Shown here: one piece after another, positions 54,635 through 63,739 of the stretch
Position numbering within the stretch: the stretch's first letter is position 1
Layout: each line of letters opens with the position of its first letter
From: an uncultured Myxococcales bacterium
GTDB lineage: Bacteria > Myxococcota_A > Polyangia > Polyangiales > Polyangiaceae
Assembly: GCA_937949945.1 (NCBI GenBank)
Contig: CALFEQ010000030.1
Location: forward strand, 70,006-134,005
DNA length: 64,000 bases
Reading direction: 5' to 3'
The notes under the pieces: generated by a model
Told to the model about the DNA's origin: nothing
The model's input: only the letters and a program-made list of their open reading frames with translations
Databases searched by the model: none
Position numbers and translations under genes: made by a program

Positions 54635-57184
54635 ATGAAGTGCCGAGGGCTCGTGCTGGCCGCGTTGGGGGTCACGGTGTTCGCCTGTTCCGACGATCCG
54701 GAAGCGCAAGGCGGCCCGCCGTTGCCGTGCAACGGGCTCGGCGAGTTCCGCTTCGAGCACGGATCGCCGGACGGCCATCCGGATCCGTTCGGCGCGAAGG
54801 CCGCCGGACAGGCGCGTGCGGGCAGGATCCGAGAGGCATCGCAGATCATCCAGGGACCGCTCGCGCGCAACAGGGTGCGCGTCGGCGACTTCGTCCTCGC
54901 GAACGATCGCATCGCCGTCTACATCGAGGCCGAGGGACGGCGCGAGGGGTACCAGCCGTTCGGCGGTGACGTGACCGGCATCGAGCCGGTGGGCGAGGAC
55001 GGCAAGCCTCAGGGCTCGTCCGCCTATGGCGAGACGCTCATCGCCTTCTCGCGTCAGACCATCAAGCCGGACAAGGTGAGCGTCCTCGCCGACGGGTCGG
55101 ACGGCAAGGCCGCCATCGTGCGCGTGTCGGGCGTGCTCGCGAACATCCCGTTCCTCGACACGTTCAAGGCGATCTCGCAGCCGGAGTACGACATCCCCGC
55201 GGCGCTCGACTACGTCCTCGAGCCCGGCTCCGACAAGGTGCTCGTGCGCCTGCATCTCGCGAACGCGAGCGAGGAGCCGGTCGACTTCTCGAAGTACCAG
55301 CGCCTCGGCTTCTTCCACTCGGCGCGCAACAAGGTCTTCACCGAGGCGAACGGATACGCGGACCCGAAGGGAGAGAATCCGTGGGTCGCCTTCGACGGCG
55401 GAGGCTCGGCGTTCGCGTTCCGGAGCCCGAACGGGCCGGTCCGCGCCGAGCTCGAGGTCAGCGGCTTCCGGCTCTTCAGCATGGGAGGCCTCTCGGCGGA
55501 GGCCTGCGAGACGAAGACCGTCGACTACCTCGAGATCATCGCGGGCGGTCCGGGCATCGACGGCCTGCTCGAGGCGAAGCGTCGCGCGCTCGGCGAGCCC
55601 GCGTGGCGCGAGGTGCGCGGCACGGTGAAGGACGAGAGCGGCACGGCGCTCGGCGGCGCGTTCGTCCACGCGACGACCCCCGACGGCAAGTACCTCACGC
55701 GGGCGCTCGCGAACGAAAATGGCGAGTTCGTCATCCACGTCCCCGACGGGGCGGTGCTCCTCACGCCCACGATGAAGGGTTGGGCGCTGCCCTCCCCCAC
55801 GAGCGTCGAAGGCTCGACCGCGGACCTCGTGATGCCGAAGCCCGCGTACATCGAGGTGAACGCGACGGACGAGGACGCGGGCGAGCTCCTTCCGGTGCGC
55901 GTCCAGGTGATCCCGAAGTCGCCCGTCGCGCCGGCGCCGCCGTCGTTCGGGCTGCGCGAGGAGGTCGACGGCCGTCTCTGGCAGGAGTTCGCCGTCACCG
56001 GCAAGGCGAAGCTGCCGGTACCGCCCGGCGAGCACCACGTGGTCGTCTCGCGCGGCTACGAGTACGAGATCGTCGAGACGGACGTGACGGCCAATGCCGA
56101 CACCCCCGCCGTCGTCGACGCCAAGTTGAAGCGAAGCGTCGACACGACCGGCGTGATGTGCGCCGACTTCCACGTCCACTCGTGGTTCTCCGCCGACTCC
56201 CAGGACCCGGTCGAGGAAAAGCTGAAGGGTGCGATCGCCGACGGCCTCGACATCCCGGTCTCGAGCGAGCACGAGTGGGTCGTCGACTTTCATCCGATCG
56301 TGCAGCGCCTCGGCCTGACGAAATGGGCGTTCGGCATGCCGTCGTCGGAGCTCACGACGTTCACGTGGGGCCATTTCGGCGTCGTCCCGCTCCTTCCGCG
56401 CGAGGACCAGCCGAACAACGGCGCGGTCGACTGGGTCGGCAAGAAGCCGGGTGAGTTCTTCCAGCTGATCAACGACCTGCCCGAGAAGCCCGTCCTCATC
56501 GTGAACCACCCGAGCGGCACCGGCTTCGGTGCGTACTTCGACGCGGCGGGCTTCGATCGGGCGACCGCCAGCGGCGATCCGGAGCTCTGGAGCGACGCGT
56601 TCTCCGCGGTCGAGGTGTTCAACGACTCCGACTTCGACGAGAACCGAAACGCGTCGGTGGCCGATTGGTTCGCGCTCCTCAACGCGGGCAAGACCTACTG
56701 GGCCGTCGGCAACTCGGACAGCCACGATCAGCGCAGGACGTTCGTCGGCTATCCGCGCACGTGCCTCCGCTTCGGGCACGACGATCCGACGAAGCTGACG
56801 AACGAGACCGTGCGCGACGTCCTCCGGACGGGCGCGGCGACGATCAGCGGCGGGCTCTACATGACGGTCGAGGGCCCGGGCGGGATCGGTCCGGGCGGAA
56901 CGACGAGCGCCGGCCAGTACAAGGTCGTCGTCCAGGCGACCGGTTGGTTCTCGGCAACGTCGCTCGAGGTCATCGTCGACGGCGTGAGCGTCTCCACGCT
57001 GCCGCTCACGGCGGTCCCGAGCGACGGCCCCGGCAAGCGCTACGAGGCGACGGTGGACGTCGCCCCGGCCGACAGCCGCCCGCGGCACTGGGTCGTGTTC
57101 CACGCGAAGGGCGACGGCGATCTGTCACCGCTTCATCCCCGCAAGAAGCCGTTCGCGGTCTCGAATCCGATCTTCTTCCAGTGA
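54635..57184 (+). CDS. CehA/McbA-family PHP-domain metallohydrolase lipoprotein
   Basis: 849 residues from ATG 54635, lipobox VFAC (Cys18). The first ~500 residues are beta-rich, including a carboxypeptidase-regulatory-like beta-sandwich (VRGTVKDESGTALGGAFVHATTP). Then comes a PHP metallo-hydrolase domain, with CADFHVHSWFSADSQD giving the metal-binding HxH, VSSEHEW, and GNSDSHDQR as the last metal site. CehA-type enzymes hydrolyse esters and carbamates. Surface location is expected. It stands alone downstream of the MoxR genes, about 50 bases after the DUF4129-like gene. Confidence 0.87.
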   Translation: MKCRGLVLAALGVTVFACSDDPEAQGGPPLPCNGLGEFRFEHGSPDGHPDPFGAKAAGQARAGRIREASQIIQGPLARNRVRVGDFVLANDRIAVYIEAEGRREGYQPFGGDVTGIEPVGEDGKPQGSSAYGETLIAFSRQTIKPDKVSVLADGSDGKAAIVRVSGVLANIPFLDTFKAISQPEYDIPAALDYVLEPGSDKVLVRLHLANASEEPVDFSKYQRLGFFHSARNKVFTEANGYADPKGENPWVAFDGGGSAFAFRSPNGPVRAELEVSGFRLFSMGGLSAEACETKTVDYLEIIAGGPGIDGLLEAKRRALGEPAWREVRGTVKDESGTALGGAFVHATTPDGKYLTRALANENGEFVIHVPDGAVLLTPTMKGWALPSPTSVEGSTADLVMPKPAYIEVNATDEDAGELLPVRVQVIPKSPVAPAPPSFGLREEVDGRLWQEFAVTGKAKLPVPPGEHHVVVSRGYEYEIVETDVTANADTPAVVDAKLKRSVDTTGVMCADFHVHSWFSADSQDPVEEKLKGAIADGLDIPVSSEHEWVVDFHPIVQRLGLTKWAFGMPSSELTTFTWGHFGVVPLLPREDQPNNGAVDWVGKKPGEFFQLINDLPEKPVLIVNHPSGTGFGAYFDAAGFDRATASGDPELWSDAFSAVEVFNDSDFDENRNASVADWFALLNAGKTYWAVGNSDSHDQRRTFVGYPRTCLRFGHDDPTKLTNETVRDVLRTGAATISGGLYMTVEGPGGIGPGGTTSAGQYKVVVQATGWFSATSLEVIVDGVSVSTLPLTAVPSDGPGKRYEATVDVAPADSRPRHWVVFHAKGDGDLSPLHPRKKPFAVSNPIFFQ

Positions 57185-57386
57185 GCTTCATCGCCCACGC
57201 CATACGGCGTGCGTGACGACGTCGCCTGCCGCGCATCCGAAGCGGCGTTCGTCCACTCGCGCCTACCAGGATCGCAGGCGATCCCGTCGGATCGCGACGA
57301 GGAGATCGGCTCTCTATCATCACCAATCATCACGCGGCCTTCGCCGCGCGCGTGCGTGGCTCGTTCCTTGCTCGAGGCATGGCGGA

Positions 57387-58139
57387 ATGCGCCATCGCGC
57401 GGTCATCGTCACCTTCGCGCTCGCCCTGCTCCGGATCTCGAGCGGGTGCAACGCGACGCCGTACGGTGAAGCGCCGGAGCCTCGACCGAAAAAGACGACG
57501 GGAGAGACGCTTCCGCCGCGAGGAGACGATCGCGTCGAGCCCACGCTCCCCGTGATCGACGCCGGCCCCGGCCCCTTCGAGCGACCTACCGACGCCGGCG
57601 TGGACACGCCTGCTCGAGCCTGTCCGGGGACGTACCGTGGTCCCTATTCATGGAAGCCGCCGCCCCCGCCTTCGAGCGCCTGCACGACGAGCGACATCGG
57701 CTTCTTCGAGGGGCTCATCAACGACGAAGACGCCACGGCGCAGACGGTCGAGGCCGCGATGCGCAGCCGAAACGTGGCGTGCGCGAGCTGCATCTTCTCG
57801 GTCGAGACGGACGTCACTTGGGGCTTCTACGTCTACTACGACGCAGAGAAGACCGACGCGTTCGCCAACTGGGGCGCGTGCTACGCGAACGCCCCGGGCG
57901 GCAGCGAAGCGTGCGGACGCGTCGTACAGGACTGGTTCGACTGCATGTGGGAGGTGTGCGGCGACTGCGAGACCGAGGCCGCAAGGAACGATTGCTGGGA
58001 GGACGCGAGGAACGATCCGAACAAGTGCAATCGCTTCGACTTCACGCTCGCGTGCAACGGGAATCTCCAGGCGCTCGACGCCGCCTGCGCGACGGTCGCC
58101 CAGGCGCTCACGGTGACGTGCGGCGGCGGTGGACGCTGA
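57387..58139 (+). CDS. Cys-rich small lipoprotein of unknown function
   Basis: 250 residues from ATG 57387 (upstream frame lacks a signal); lipobox SSGC (Cys21). The mature part starts with a Pro/Lys/Thr linker and continues with a domain holding about twelve Cys, including CASC, CGDC and several single Cys about 10-20 residues apart. It resembles Cys-rich domains of other myxobacterial lipoproteins. No known family recognised. Convergent with the Tat lipoprotein gene, 21 bases away. Confidence 0.7.
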   Translation: MRHRAVIVTFALALLRISSGCNATPYGEAPEPRPKKTTGETLPPRGDDRVEPTLPVIDAGPGPFERPTDAGVDTPARACPGTYRGPYSWKPPPPPSSACTTSDIGFFEGLINDEDATAQTVEAAMRSRNVACASCIFSVETDVTWGFYVYYDAEKTDAFANWGACYANAPGGSEACGRVVQDWFDCMWEVCGDCETEAARNDCWEDARNDPNKCNRFDFTLACNGNLQALDAACATVAQALTVTCGGGGR

Positions 58140-58160
58140 CGACGGTATTCCGCCCCCGTT

Positions 58161-58706
58161 TCATCTCCATGCATGCGCAGGACCGAGCGTGCGGGCGGCG
58201 CGCTTCGAGGCGGAGTCGTTGGCCCAGCGGACGTGCGCGAGGCGTACCTTGCGCGCGTGCTCTTCGGCGTCTCTCCGAGTGGGTGAGCGAGCGAGCTCGA
58301 CCCGATCGGTCTCGTCGAGCAGCCGGCGGATCGGATCCCGCCCGGGCACGAGCGGGCGCAGCTCGAGCTCGCCGTCGCCGTGCTCCACGGAGATCGCGTA
58401 GACGGCTCCCGGCGCGACGTCGGCCTCGCACGCGTCGTACGAGTCGTCGTCGTGAGCGACGATGAAATGGCGCCCGGGCGGAAGGTGCGTGACGAAATGC
58501 GTCATCGTCACGCACGCGCCGAGGATGCCCGTCGTCCCCACGAACACCGGCCCGTAGCGGGCACGCTCGACGACGAACACGAGCACGCCACCCCGGGGAT
58601 CGGGCGCGATGGGCGTCGCCTCCACGCGTCGCACGACCGGAGGCGTGCAGGCGCCGGAGCCGAAGACGACGGTGGCGGCCGCTCCGAGGAAGTCTCGTCG
58701 GTTCAC
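58161..58706 (-). CDS. Tat-exported small lipoprotein
   Basis: 181 residues. It has a twin-arginine signal (NRRDFLG) and a lipobox-like GSGAC, indicating folded export followed by lipidation. The mature domain has a beta-rich pattern (VLVFVVERARYGPVFVGTTG, then LPPGRHFIVAHDDDS), which suggests a DUF2846-like small beta-sandwich. The end is charged and helical. Unknown function. The preceding 117 bases hold nothing identified. Confidence 0.72.
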   Translation of the reverse strand: MNRRDFLGAAATVVFGSGACTPPVVRRVEATPIAPDPRGGVLVFVVERARYGPVFVGTTGILGACVTMTHFVTHLPPGRHFIVAHDDDSYDACEADVAPGAVYAISVEHGDGELELRPLVPGRDPIRRLLDETDRVELARSPTRRDAEEHARKVRLAHVRWANDSASKRAARTLGPAHAWR

Positions 58707-58823
58707 GACGAGCTACGAGCGTACGCCCGAGCGCAGGCCCGGTCGATCGCGCCGTGCTCGTCGTGCGCTCGTCTCGCCACGAACGAAGTCTTTTTCCTGG
58801 AGCCTTTAGCCCGGAGCCGGATC

Positions 58824-59987
58824 TCAGGGATCGACCCGGTAGACCTTCCCGCCCTTGCGATCGACGAAATAGATTTTCCCGTCCGGCCCGAAGTTGAGAC
58901 CCGCGAGCGAGCCCTCGGGCAGACCGGTGTCGAGCGACTTCACGAGGTCACCGGTCGCGATGTCGAACGCGTGGATGAAGCTCGTCTTCGCGTCGGTGAC
59001 GAACACGAGGCCACCGGACGCCTCGATGCCGCTCGGCTGCTCGAGCACGCCGCCCTCGACGAGGACGTTCACCGGCGACTCGTAGTACGCGCGCTCGGCG
59101 ATGATCTCCATGCCCGGCATCGGCGCCGTCATGCGGGCGTGCGACGGATCGAGGACGAGGATCCGCTTGTGGCCCGTGTCCGCGACGTAGAGCTTCTTCT
59201 CGTCGTGGTTCCACGAGAGGTGGCTCTCGACGCCCTCGACGCCGAGGACCTGGTTGTTCCAGAAGCGGCGGACGATGCCGTCGGAGTGATCGTCCCAGCC
59301 GATGCCGTGGTCCTGGCGGAAGTCGTAGAAGTCGATCGCCTTGTTGAACGAGTTGAAGACGAAGTACTGGTTGCCCTCGCCCGCCCACGCGATGCCGCGG
59401 CAGTACGGGGTCGAGTGGAGCATGTCGAGGTGGCTACCCAGGTTCGTGATGGGGTTGTTCGTGCCGAAGATGTGCAGCTCGGCCGAGTACAGCGTCGGCC
59501 CCATGAAGTAGTTGCCACCGTTGTTGTTGTCGCCGCAGGTCGCCCAGAGCTGACCGAACTCCGGGTGCGAGCCCGCCATGGCGAGCGCCGGCGGCCTGTA
59601 CGAGAAGTGCGCGTACGCGACGTCGCGCCGCTCGATCACCTGCGCCTGCGACGTGCCGACGTTGCGCACGATCGACACGTGCGACGTCGCCTTGTTGATG
59701 ATCCAGAGATCGCGCGGGCTCCGCGGGTTGAACTCGAGGTCGACGGGATCCCAGGCCGGGTTCGTCAGGTGAACGACCGTGAGCCGAGGCGCCCTGTCGC
59801 CCATCCCCAGCTCGTACGCCGGCGGCTTGTTCTCGTAGTCCTTGCGGCCGTACGCCTGGCAGCTCACGCCCTCCTCGGTGCAGCGGTCGGCCTCGAAGAG
59901 CTCCTCCTCTTGCGACTCCGCGGAGCAGGCGGAGATGGACGAAGCCAGAGCGACCAGAGCGACCGGAACGAGAGAGCGGATCTGCAT
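58824..59987 (-). CDS. NHL-type beta-propeller lipoprotein
   Basis: 387 residues from ATG 59987 (GGAAGG six bases upstream); lipobox ISAC (Cys21). After a short Cys-containing linker the protein shows propeller-blade patterns: DPVDLEFNPRSPRDLWIIN, LSWNHDEKKLYVADTGHKRI, IEASGGLVFVTDAKTSFIHA and LAGLNFGPDGKIYFVDRKGG. A periplasmic or surface binding or lyase-type propeller is possible. The promoter candidate at 60016-60043 serves it. Confidence 0.8.
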   Translation of the reverse strand: MQIRSLVPVALVALASSISACSAESQEEELFEADRCTEEGVSCQAYGRKDYENKPPAYELGMGDRAPRLTVVHLTNPAWDPVDLEFNPRSPRDLWIINKATSHVSIVRNVGTSQAQVIERRDVAYAHFSYRPPALAMAGSHPEFGQLWATCGDNNNGGNYFMGPTLYSAELHIFGTNNPITNLGSHLDMLHSTPYCRGIAWAGEGNQYFVFNSFNKAIDFYDFRQDHGIGWDDHSDGIVRRFWNNQVLGVEGVESHLSWNHDEKKLYVADTGHKRILVLDPSHARMTAPMPGMEIIAERAYYESPVNVLVEGGVLEQPSGIEASGGLVFVTDAKTSFIHAFDIATGDLVKSLDTGLPEGSLAGLNFGPDGKIYFVDRKGGKVYRVDP

Positions 59988-60015
59988 GGGTAAGCCTTCC
60001 TCGCTTGTGGGCGAG

Positions 60016-60043
60016 CGCATACCACATGTCAGACATTGTGCAA
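60016..60043 (-). promoter_or_regulatory. Candidate promoter with nested palindrome for the propeller gene
   Basis: On the minus strand TTGCAC (-35-like, 60043-60038) and TATGCG (-10-like, 60021-60016) are separated by 16 bases. Between them lies a near-palindrome ATGTC-T-GACAT, so a regulator bound there would overlap RNA polymerase. The start codon at 59987 is about 28 bases further on. Confidence 0.45.
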
Positions 60044-60140
60044 CGCGGTATGTCCACGAACCACGCAGGATCTGCGCGGGCTCGGGTCGCGAAATTACGG
60101 CTCTTTTCGGTGAGGGACCTGCACGCGCGCAACCATGGCG

Positions 60141-60518
60141 TCATCGGCGGACGAGGGCGCGGACGCCCAGGACGCCGAGGGCGAGCGCGCCCGCGAACAC
60201 CATCATCGGCAAGGGATTGTGCTCGATGACGTCGACCTGGTCGGCGATCGTGAGAAGGACGTAGCGCCGGGCCTTGTAGTCCGGCGCGCGGTACGCGAGC
60301 CGCCTGATGAGGCCCGAGAGGCCTCGCGGCGGGATCGCCGTCCCGTACACCGGGGTGATGGGGCGGTGCGGGCTCCAAACCGACGGGCGGCCGATCACCT
60401 GCTGAAGGCGGTCCGGGCGCGCATCGACGATCGGTCGCGGCGCGTGCGCCGCGGGCACGCCGGGGCGCGCGTCGAAGGACGCGTCCGCGCCCCAGCCGAT
60501 GATCTCGGAGTGCTGCAT
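60141..60518 (-). CDS. Small membrane protein encoded with a zinc alcohol dehydrogenase
   Basis: 125 residues from ATG 60518, preceded by an excellent AGGAGGAG. Residues about 1-95 are hydrophilic (WGADASFDARPGVPAAHAP). A single C-terminal membrane helix (PMMVFAGALALGVLGVRALV) ends in RR. It lies just downstream of the alcohol dehydrogenase on the same strand, separated only by an 18-base repeat region, and may anchor or partner it. A GTG at 60596 overlapping the dehydrogenase stop would give a longer version with a His/Glu/Ala repeat; the stronger ribosome site favours the ATG. No family known. Confidence 0.62.
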   Translation of the reverse strand: MQHSEIIGWGADASFDARPGVPAAHAPRPIVDARPDRLQQVIGRPSVWSPHRPITPVYGTAIPPRGLSGLIRRLAYRAPDYKARRYVLLTIADQVDVIEHNPLPMMVFAGALALGVLGVRALVRR

Positions 60519-60530
60519 GGTCGTCTCCTC

Positions 60531-60576
60531 CTGCTCTTCGTGCGCCGCGTGCTCCTCGTGCGCCGCGTGCTCTTCG
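60531..60576 (-). repeat. 18-base direct repeats between alcohol dehydrogenase and small membrane protein
   Basis: TGCGCCGCGTGCTCCTCG at 60541-60558 and a near copy (one change, C to T) at 60559-60576, with a partial copy before it at 60531-60540. If translated in the minus frame from 60596 they encode HEEHAA repeats. It may be a small slippage-prone spacer. Confidence 0.6.
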
Positions 60577-60592
60577 TGGGTCGTGCTCCCCG

Positions 60593-61744
60593 TCACGCGG
60601 CGTTCGGCACGAGCACGGGCTTGATGCACCCGTCGCGTTTGCGCGCGAACGTGCGGTAGAGGTCCGGCGCGGCGTCGAGCGGGCCGCGGTGCGTGATGAT
60701 GGCCTTCGGGTCGATGCGCCCCGCGCGAATGTGCTCGAGCAGATGGGGCATGTACCGCTTCACGTTGCACTGCGCGGCGCGGAGCGTGATGCCCTTGTTC
60801 ATCAGCTCGCCGAGCGGGACGAGGTTCCACGGCGGCCCGTACACGCCGATCGCGACGACGTGCCCGGCGCGACGCACGGCCTGCACGGCCCAAAGGAGGG
60901 CCGTCGCGGCGCCCGCCTGGAGCCGCGCGAGCCCCGTCAGCTTGTGGAGCAGCGAGCCGGAGGCCTCGCATCCGACGGCGTCGATGCACACGTCGGGACC
61001 GCGGTTCTCCGTCATCTTGCGGAGCCGACCGACGACGTCGTGCCTGCCCGCGTCCTCGTAGTGGATCGTCTCGACCCTCGCGTACGCGCGAGCGAACTCG
61101 AGCCGGTACGCTTCCTTGTCGATGACGATCACGCGCCCCGCTCCCATGAGCCACGCCGACTTCGCCGCGAACAGGCCGACGGGTCCGGCGCCGAAGATCG
61201 CGACCGTATCGCCCTGCGCGATCGATCCCATCTCGGCGGCCTGATAGGCCGTGGGCAGGATGTCCGAGAGGAAGAGGACGTCCTCGTAGTCCATGTCGTC
61301 CGGGATCTTCATCGGACCGACGTCGGCGTAAGGGACGCGGACGTATTCGGCCTGCCCGCCGTCGTAGCCGCCCGTCGTGTGCGAGTAGCCGTACACGCCG
61401 GAGAGGATCTCGTTGGCCGTGTTCGATCGATCGCAGACGCTCGTGAAGCCTCGCTGGCAGAAGAAGCACGCCCCGCACGAGATGTTGAACGGCACGACCA
61501 CGCGATCGCCTCGCTTCAACGTCGTCACGGCGGGACCGACCTCCTCGACGACGCCCGCGAACTCGTGACCGAACGTGCTGCCCACGCGCGTGTCCGGGAC
61601 GAGGCCGTGGTAGAGGTGCAGGTCCGAGCCGCAGATCGCCGCGCGCACCACGCGGAGCACGACGTCGCCCGGGTGCTCGATGCGAGGGTCGGGCTTGCTC
61701 ATGACCTTCACCCACGAAGGCCCGCGGTACGTGAGAGCTTTCAT
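60593..61744 (-). CDS. Zinc-dependent alcohol dehydrogenase (formaldehyde-dehydrogenase-like)
   Basis: 383 residues. Catalytic zinc ligands Cys38, His60 and Glu61 (ICGSD, GHEFAG); structural zinc Cys90, Cys93, Cys96 and Cys104 (CGACFFCQRG). The Rossmann fold GAGPVG lies near 185-190. The length and SDILPTAYQA segment match glutathione-independent formaldehyde dehydrogenases and related MDR enzymes. It oxidises an alcohol or aldehyde with NAD. It is upstream of a small membrane protein with which it probably forms a two-gene unit. The 229-base upstream gap to 61973 holds the divergent promoter. Confidence 0.92.
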   Translation of the reverse strand: MKALTYRGPSWVKVMSKPDPRIEHPGDVVLRVVRAAICGSDLHLYHGLVPDTRVGSTFGHEFAGVVEEVGPAVTTLKRGDRVVVPFNISCGACFFCQRGFTSVCDRSNTANEILSGVYGYSHTTGGYDGGQAEYVRVPYADVGPMKIPDDMDYEDVLFLSDILPTAYQAAEMGSIAQGDTVAIFGAGPVGLFAAKSAWLMGAGRVIVIDKEAYRLEFARAYARVETIHYEDAGRHDVVGRLRKMTENRGPDVCIDAVGCEASGSLLHKLTGLARLQAGAATALLWAVQAVRRAGHVVAIGVYGPPWNLVPLGELMNKGITLRAAQCNVKRYMPHLLEHIRAGRIDPKAIITHRGPLDAAPDLYRTFARKRDGCIKPVLVPNAA

Positions 61745-61973
61745 GGCTTTTGGGTCGTGCAATCCCGAGACCGACCGACGGCTCGCGTGAACGCGTGCGC
61801 ATGCACATGCGCGGAAAATGCGCGCGCACACGCTCGAGCGCTCGCGACGGGGATGCACCTCGTCCGATCCGAGCTCGGCCGTCGCGCCGTCGGCGCGCTG
61901 GAGAAGCGGCGAGCCCTCGGGCCCGTCGACAGGTGTGGACGGCGCCCGCCGTCGCGGGCTAGGACTCGGCCCC

Positions 61974-62801
61974 GTGGCAGGCTCGAAGGCGAAGCGCAAA
62001 GCTCGACACGGCGTCCCGCGCTCTCCTTCCTCCGCTTCGCACGCGCCTGCCGGGCCGTCCGGATCCGAGGGGTCCGAGAAGAGCGCGGCGAAGAAGGCAG
62101 AGACCGCCGCCACGTCGAGGGTCGCGACGCCCCCGCCCGCGCAGGCGCGCTTCAAGACGGCGCTCGTCGTCGTCGCGTTCCTCTACCTCTGCACGGTGTG
62201 GTTCGAGGGGATCGGCAGCACCCTCCCGGCGAAGCTGTCGCCGCGCGTGTGGCTCTATTTCTCGCAGGTCGCGGCGCTCTTCCGGTACGCCGGGATGATG
62301 TCGATCGACTACCGCGCCGAGGGATGGTCGTGCGCGGAGAAGAAGTGGATCGAGATCGACGTCCGCCCTTGGTTCCGCATCGAGTCGGAGACGAAGGAGA
62401 ACCGCTTCCACCGCGCGCTCCAGTTCTACCGGCGTGAGCGGAAGGTGATGCGCGCGCTCGAGGAGTACGTCATCCGCAACCACAACGCCTCGAGCAGCCG
62501 CCCGAAGATCGGCGGCGTCCGCTTCCTCAGCCTCCGCATCCCGTACCCGAAGATCGGCGACCGGGTCGAGCGCGTGGTCCGCAAGCCGCTGTCGGAGTAC
62601 CCGGAGGAGATGCGGCGCCACTGGTACTGGACGCCGACGTCGAAGCGCTACGAGCGCTGCGGAGAGCGCCCGCCGGCGAAGGAGAAGACGGAGGCTCGGA
62701 GCTCCGGGCGGGAGGCTCCGGAGAAGGACGACGACGAGCGATCGTCGACGCCCGCGACCTCGTCGGCCGAGGACGCGAAGGACAAGGAGGTCGACCCGTG
62801 A
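61974..62801 (+). CDS. Single-pass or peripheral membrane protein paired with HTTM protein
   Basis: 275 residues from a GTG at 61974 with AGGA upstream; an ATG at 61818 would add an implausible Arg-rich extension. A Lys/Ala/Ser/Pro-rich N-terminal tail is followed by a hydrophobic helix (about 58-75, ALVVVAFLYLCTVWFEGIG), then a soluble domain with IGGVRFLSLRIPYPKIGDRVER and a highly charged end. Its stop overlaps the start of the HTTM gene (GTGA). This pair recurs in other myxobacteria, as I recall; function unknown. Confidence 0.68.
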   Translation: MAGSKAKRKARHGVPRSPSSASHAPAGPSGSEGSEKSAAKKAETAATSRVATPPPAQARFKTALVVVAFLYLCTVWFEGIGSTLPAKLSPRVWLYFSQVAALFRYAGMMSIDYRAEGWSCAEKKWIEIDVRPWFRIESETKENRFHRALQFYRRERKVMRALEEYVIRNHNASSSRPKIGGVRFLSLRIPYPKIGDRVERVVRKPLSEYPEEMRRHWYWTPTSKRYERCGERPPAKEKTEARSSGREAPEKDDDERSSTPATSSAEDAKDKEVDP

Positions 62802-63709
62802 GCCAGGCGTTCTCCGGCTGGTTCTTCTCCGAGCGCCTCGAGCGCTGGCTGTCGGCCCCCGAGCCCATCCTGCGCGTCGAGATCCTCCGCATCGGCGCGC
62901 CGCTCGCGATCCTCGGCTTCATGTCGGGTCGCCTCGCGCACGCCGACGAGCTGCTCGGCGACGGCGGCTTCCGCGTGCCCGACCTCGGCGTCGCCGACTA
63001 CCGGCAGCCGCTCTACATCCCCGCGCTCCCGTCGTGGGCGGCCTGGCTCGTCGCCGCCGTCTTCGTCGCCTCCGGGCTCGCCGTCGCCGCCGGCTTCCGC
63101 GCCCGCCGCGCGGCCGTCGTCTTCGCCGCGACCGCCGCCTTCGTCGCATTGAGCGATCGCCTCGCGGCGTTCAGCGTGAGCAAGCTCGGCCCGGTGATCG
63201 GGATCGCCATCGCCCTCTCTCCATGCGGCGCGCGGTTCGGCGTCGACGCGTGGCTGCGCCGCCGCCGGAATCCGAAGGCGAAGCTCCCGACGGAAGCGGC
63301 GAGCGGATCGATCCGCTTCATCCAGGTGCTCCTGGCCGTCATCTACTCGGCGGCGGGCATCGCGAAGGTACGCGGCGACTGGCTCTCGCATCCGCACGTG
63401 CTCTGGACGCACCTGCACGACAGCTACCAGACGAGCTTCACGGTCTTGATGGCCAACACGCTCCCTGCCTGGGCCTGGACGCTCCTCCAAGCCCTCACCC
63501 TCTTCTTCGAGGTCTTCGCGCCGCTCCTGTTCGCCTACCGAAAGACGCGTCTGCTCGGCCTCGCGATGGGCGTGGGGATGCACACGATGATCGGGCTGAT
63601 GTTCGGGCCCGTGCGCTGGTTCGCGATGTTGATGAGCACGATGCTCATTGCTGCCTACACGCCTCGGAGCTGGCTCGAGAAGGTCATGGCGCGACTGCCG
63701 AGGTTCTGA
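62798..63709 (+). CDS. HTTM-domain membrane protein (vitamin K-dependent carboxylase-like)
   Basis: 303 residues from a GTG overlapping the upstream stop by four bases. Seven or eight hydrophobic segments span the protein. The segment FIQVLLAVIYSAAGIAKVRGDWL near 181-200 and a following HLHDSYQTSF match the HTTM domain. This is the membrane core of vitamin K-dependent gamma-glutamyl carboxylase relatives. The usual beta-sandwich C-terminal part is missing. Catalytic Lys-type residues cannot be assigned by eye. Probably acts with the partner gene upstream. Confidence 0.8.
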   Translation: MSQAFSGWFFSERLERWLSAPEPILRVEILRIGAPLAILGFMSGRLAHADELLGDGGFRVPDLGVADYRQPLYIPALPSWAAWLVAAVFVASGLAVAAGFRARRAAVVFAATAAFVALSDRLAAFSVSKLGPVIGIAIALSPCGARFGVDAWLRRRRNPKAKLPTEAASGSIRFIQVLLAVIYSAAGIAKVRGDWLSHPHVLWTHLHDSYQTSFTVLMANTLPAWAWTLLQALTLFFEVFAPLLFAYRKTRLLGLAMGVGMHTMIGLMFGPVRWFAMLMSTMLIAAYTPRSWLEKVMARLPRF

Positions 63710-63711
63710 GG

Positions 63712-63739
63712 AGTCCTCAGTCCTCAGTCCTCAGTCCTC
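63712..63739 (+). repeat. Tandem heptamer AGTCCTC, four copies
   Basis: Four exact consecutive AGTCCTC units just after the HTTM gene's stop, followed by AGCGATGAGG. It is a short simple repeat of a type that can change length by slippage. No promoter or palindrome with it. Confidence 0.8.

Noticed and set aside
63712..63739. CRISPR-like repeat
   Set aside because: Units are 7 bases, contiguous, without spacers.
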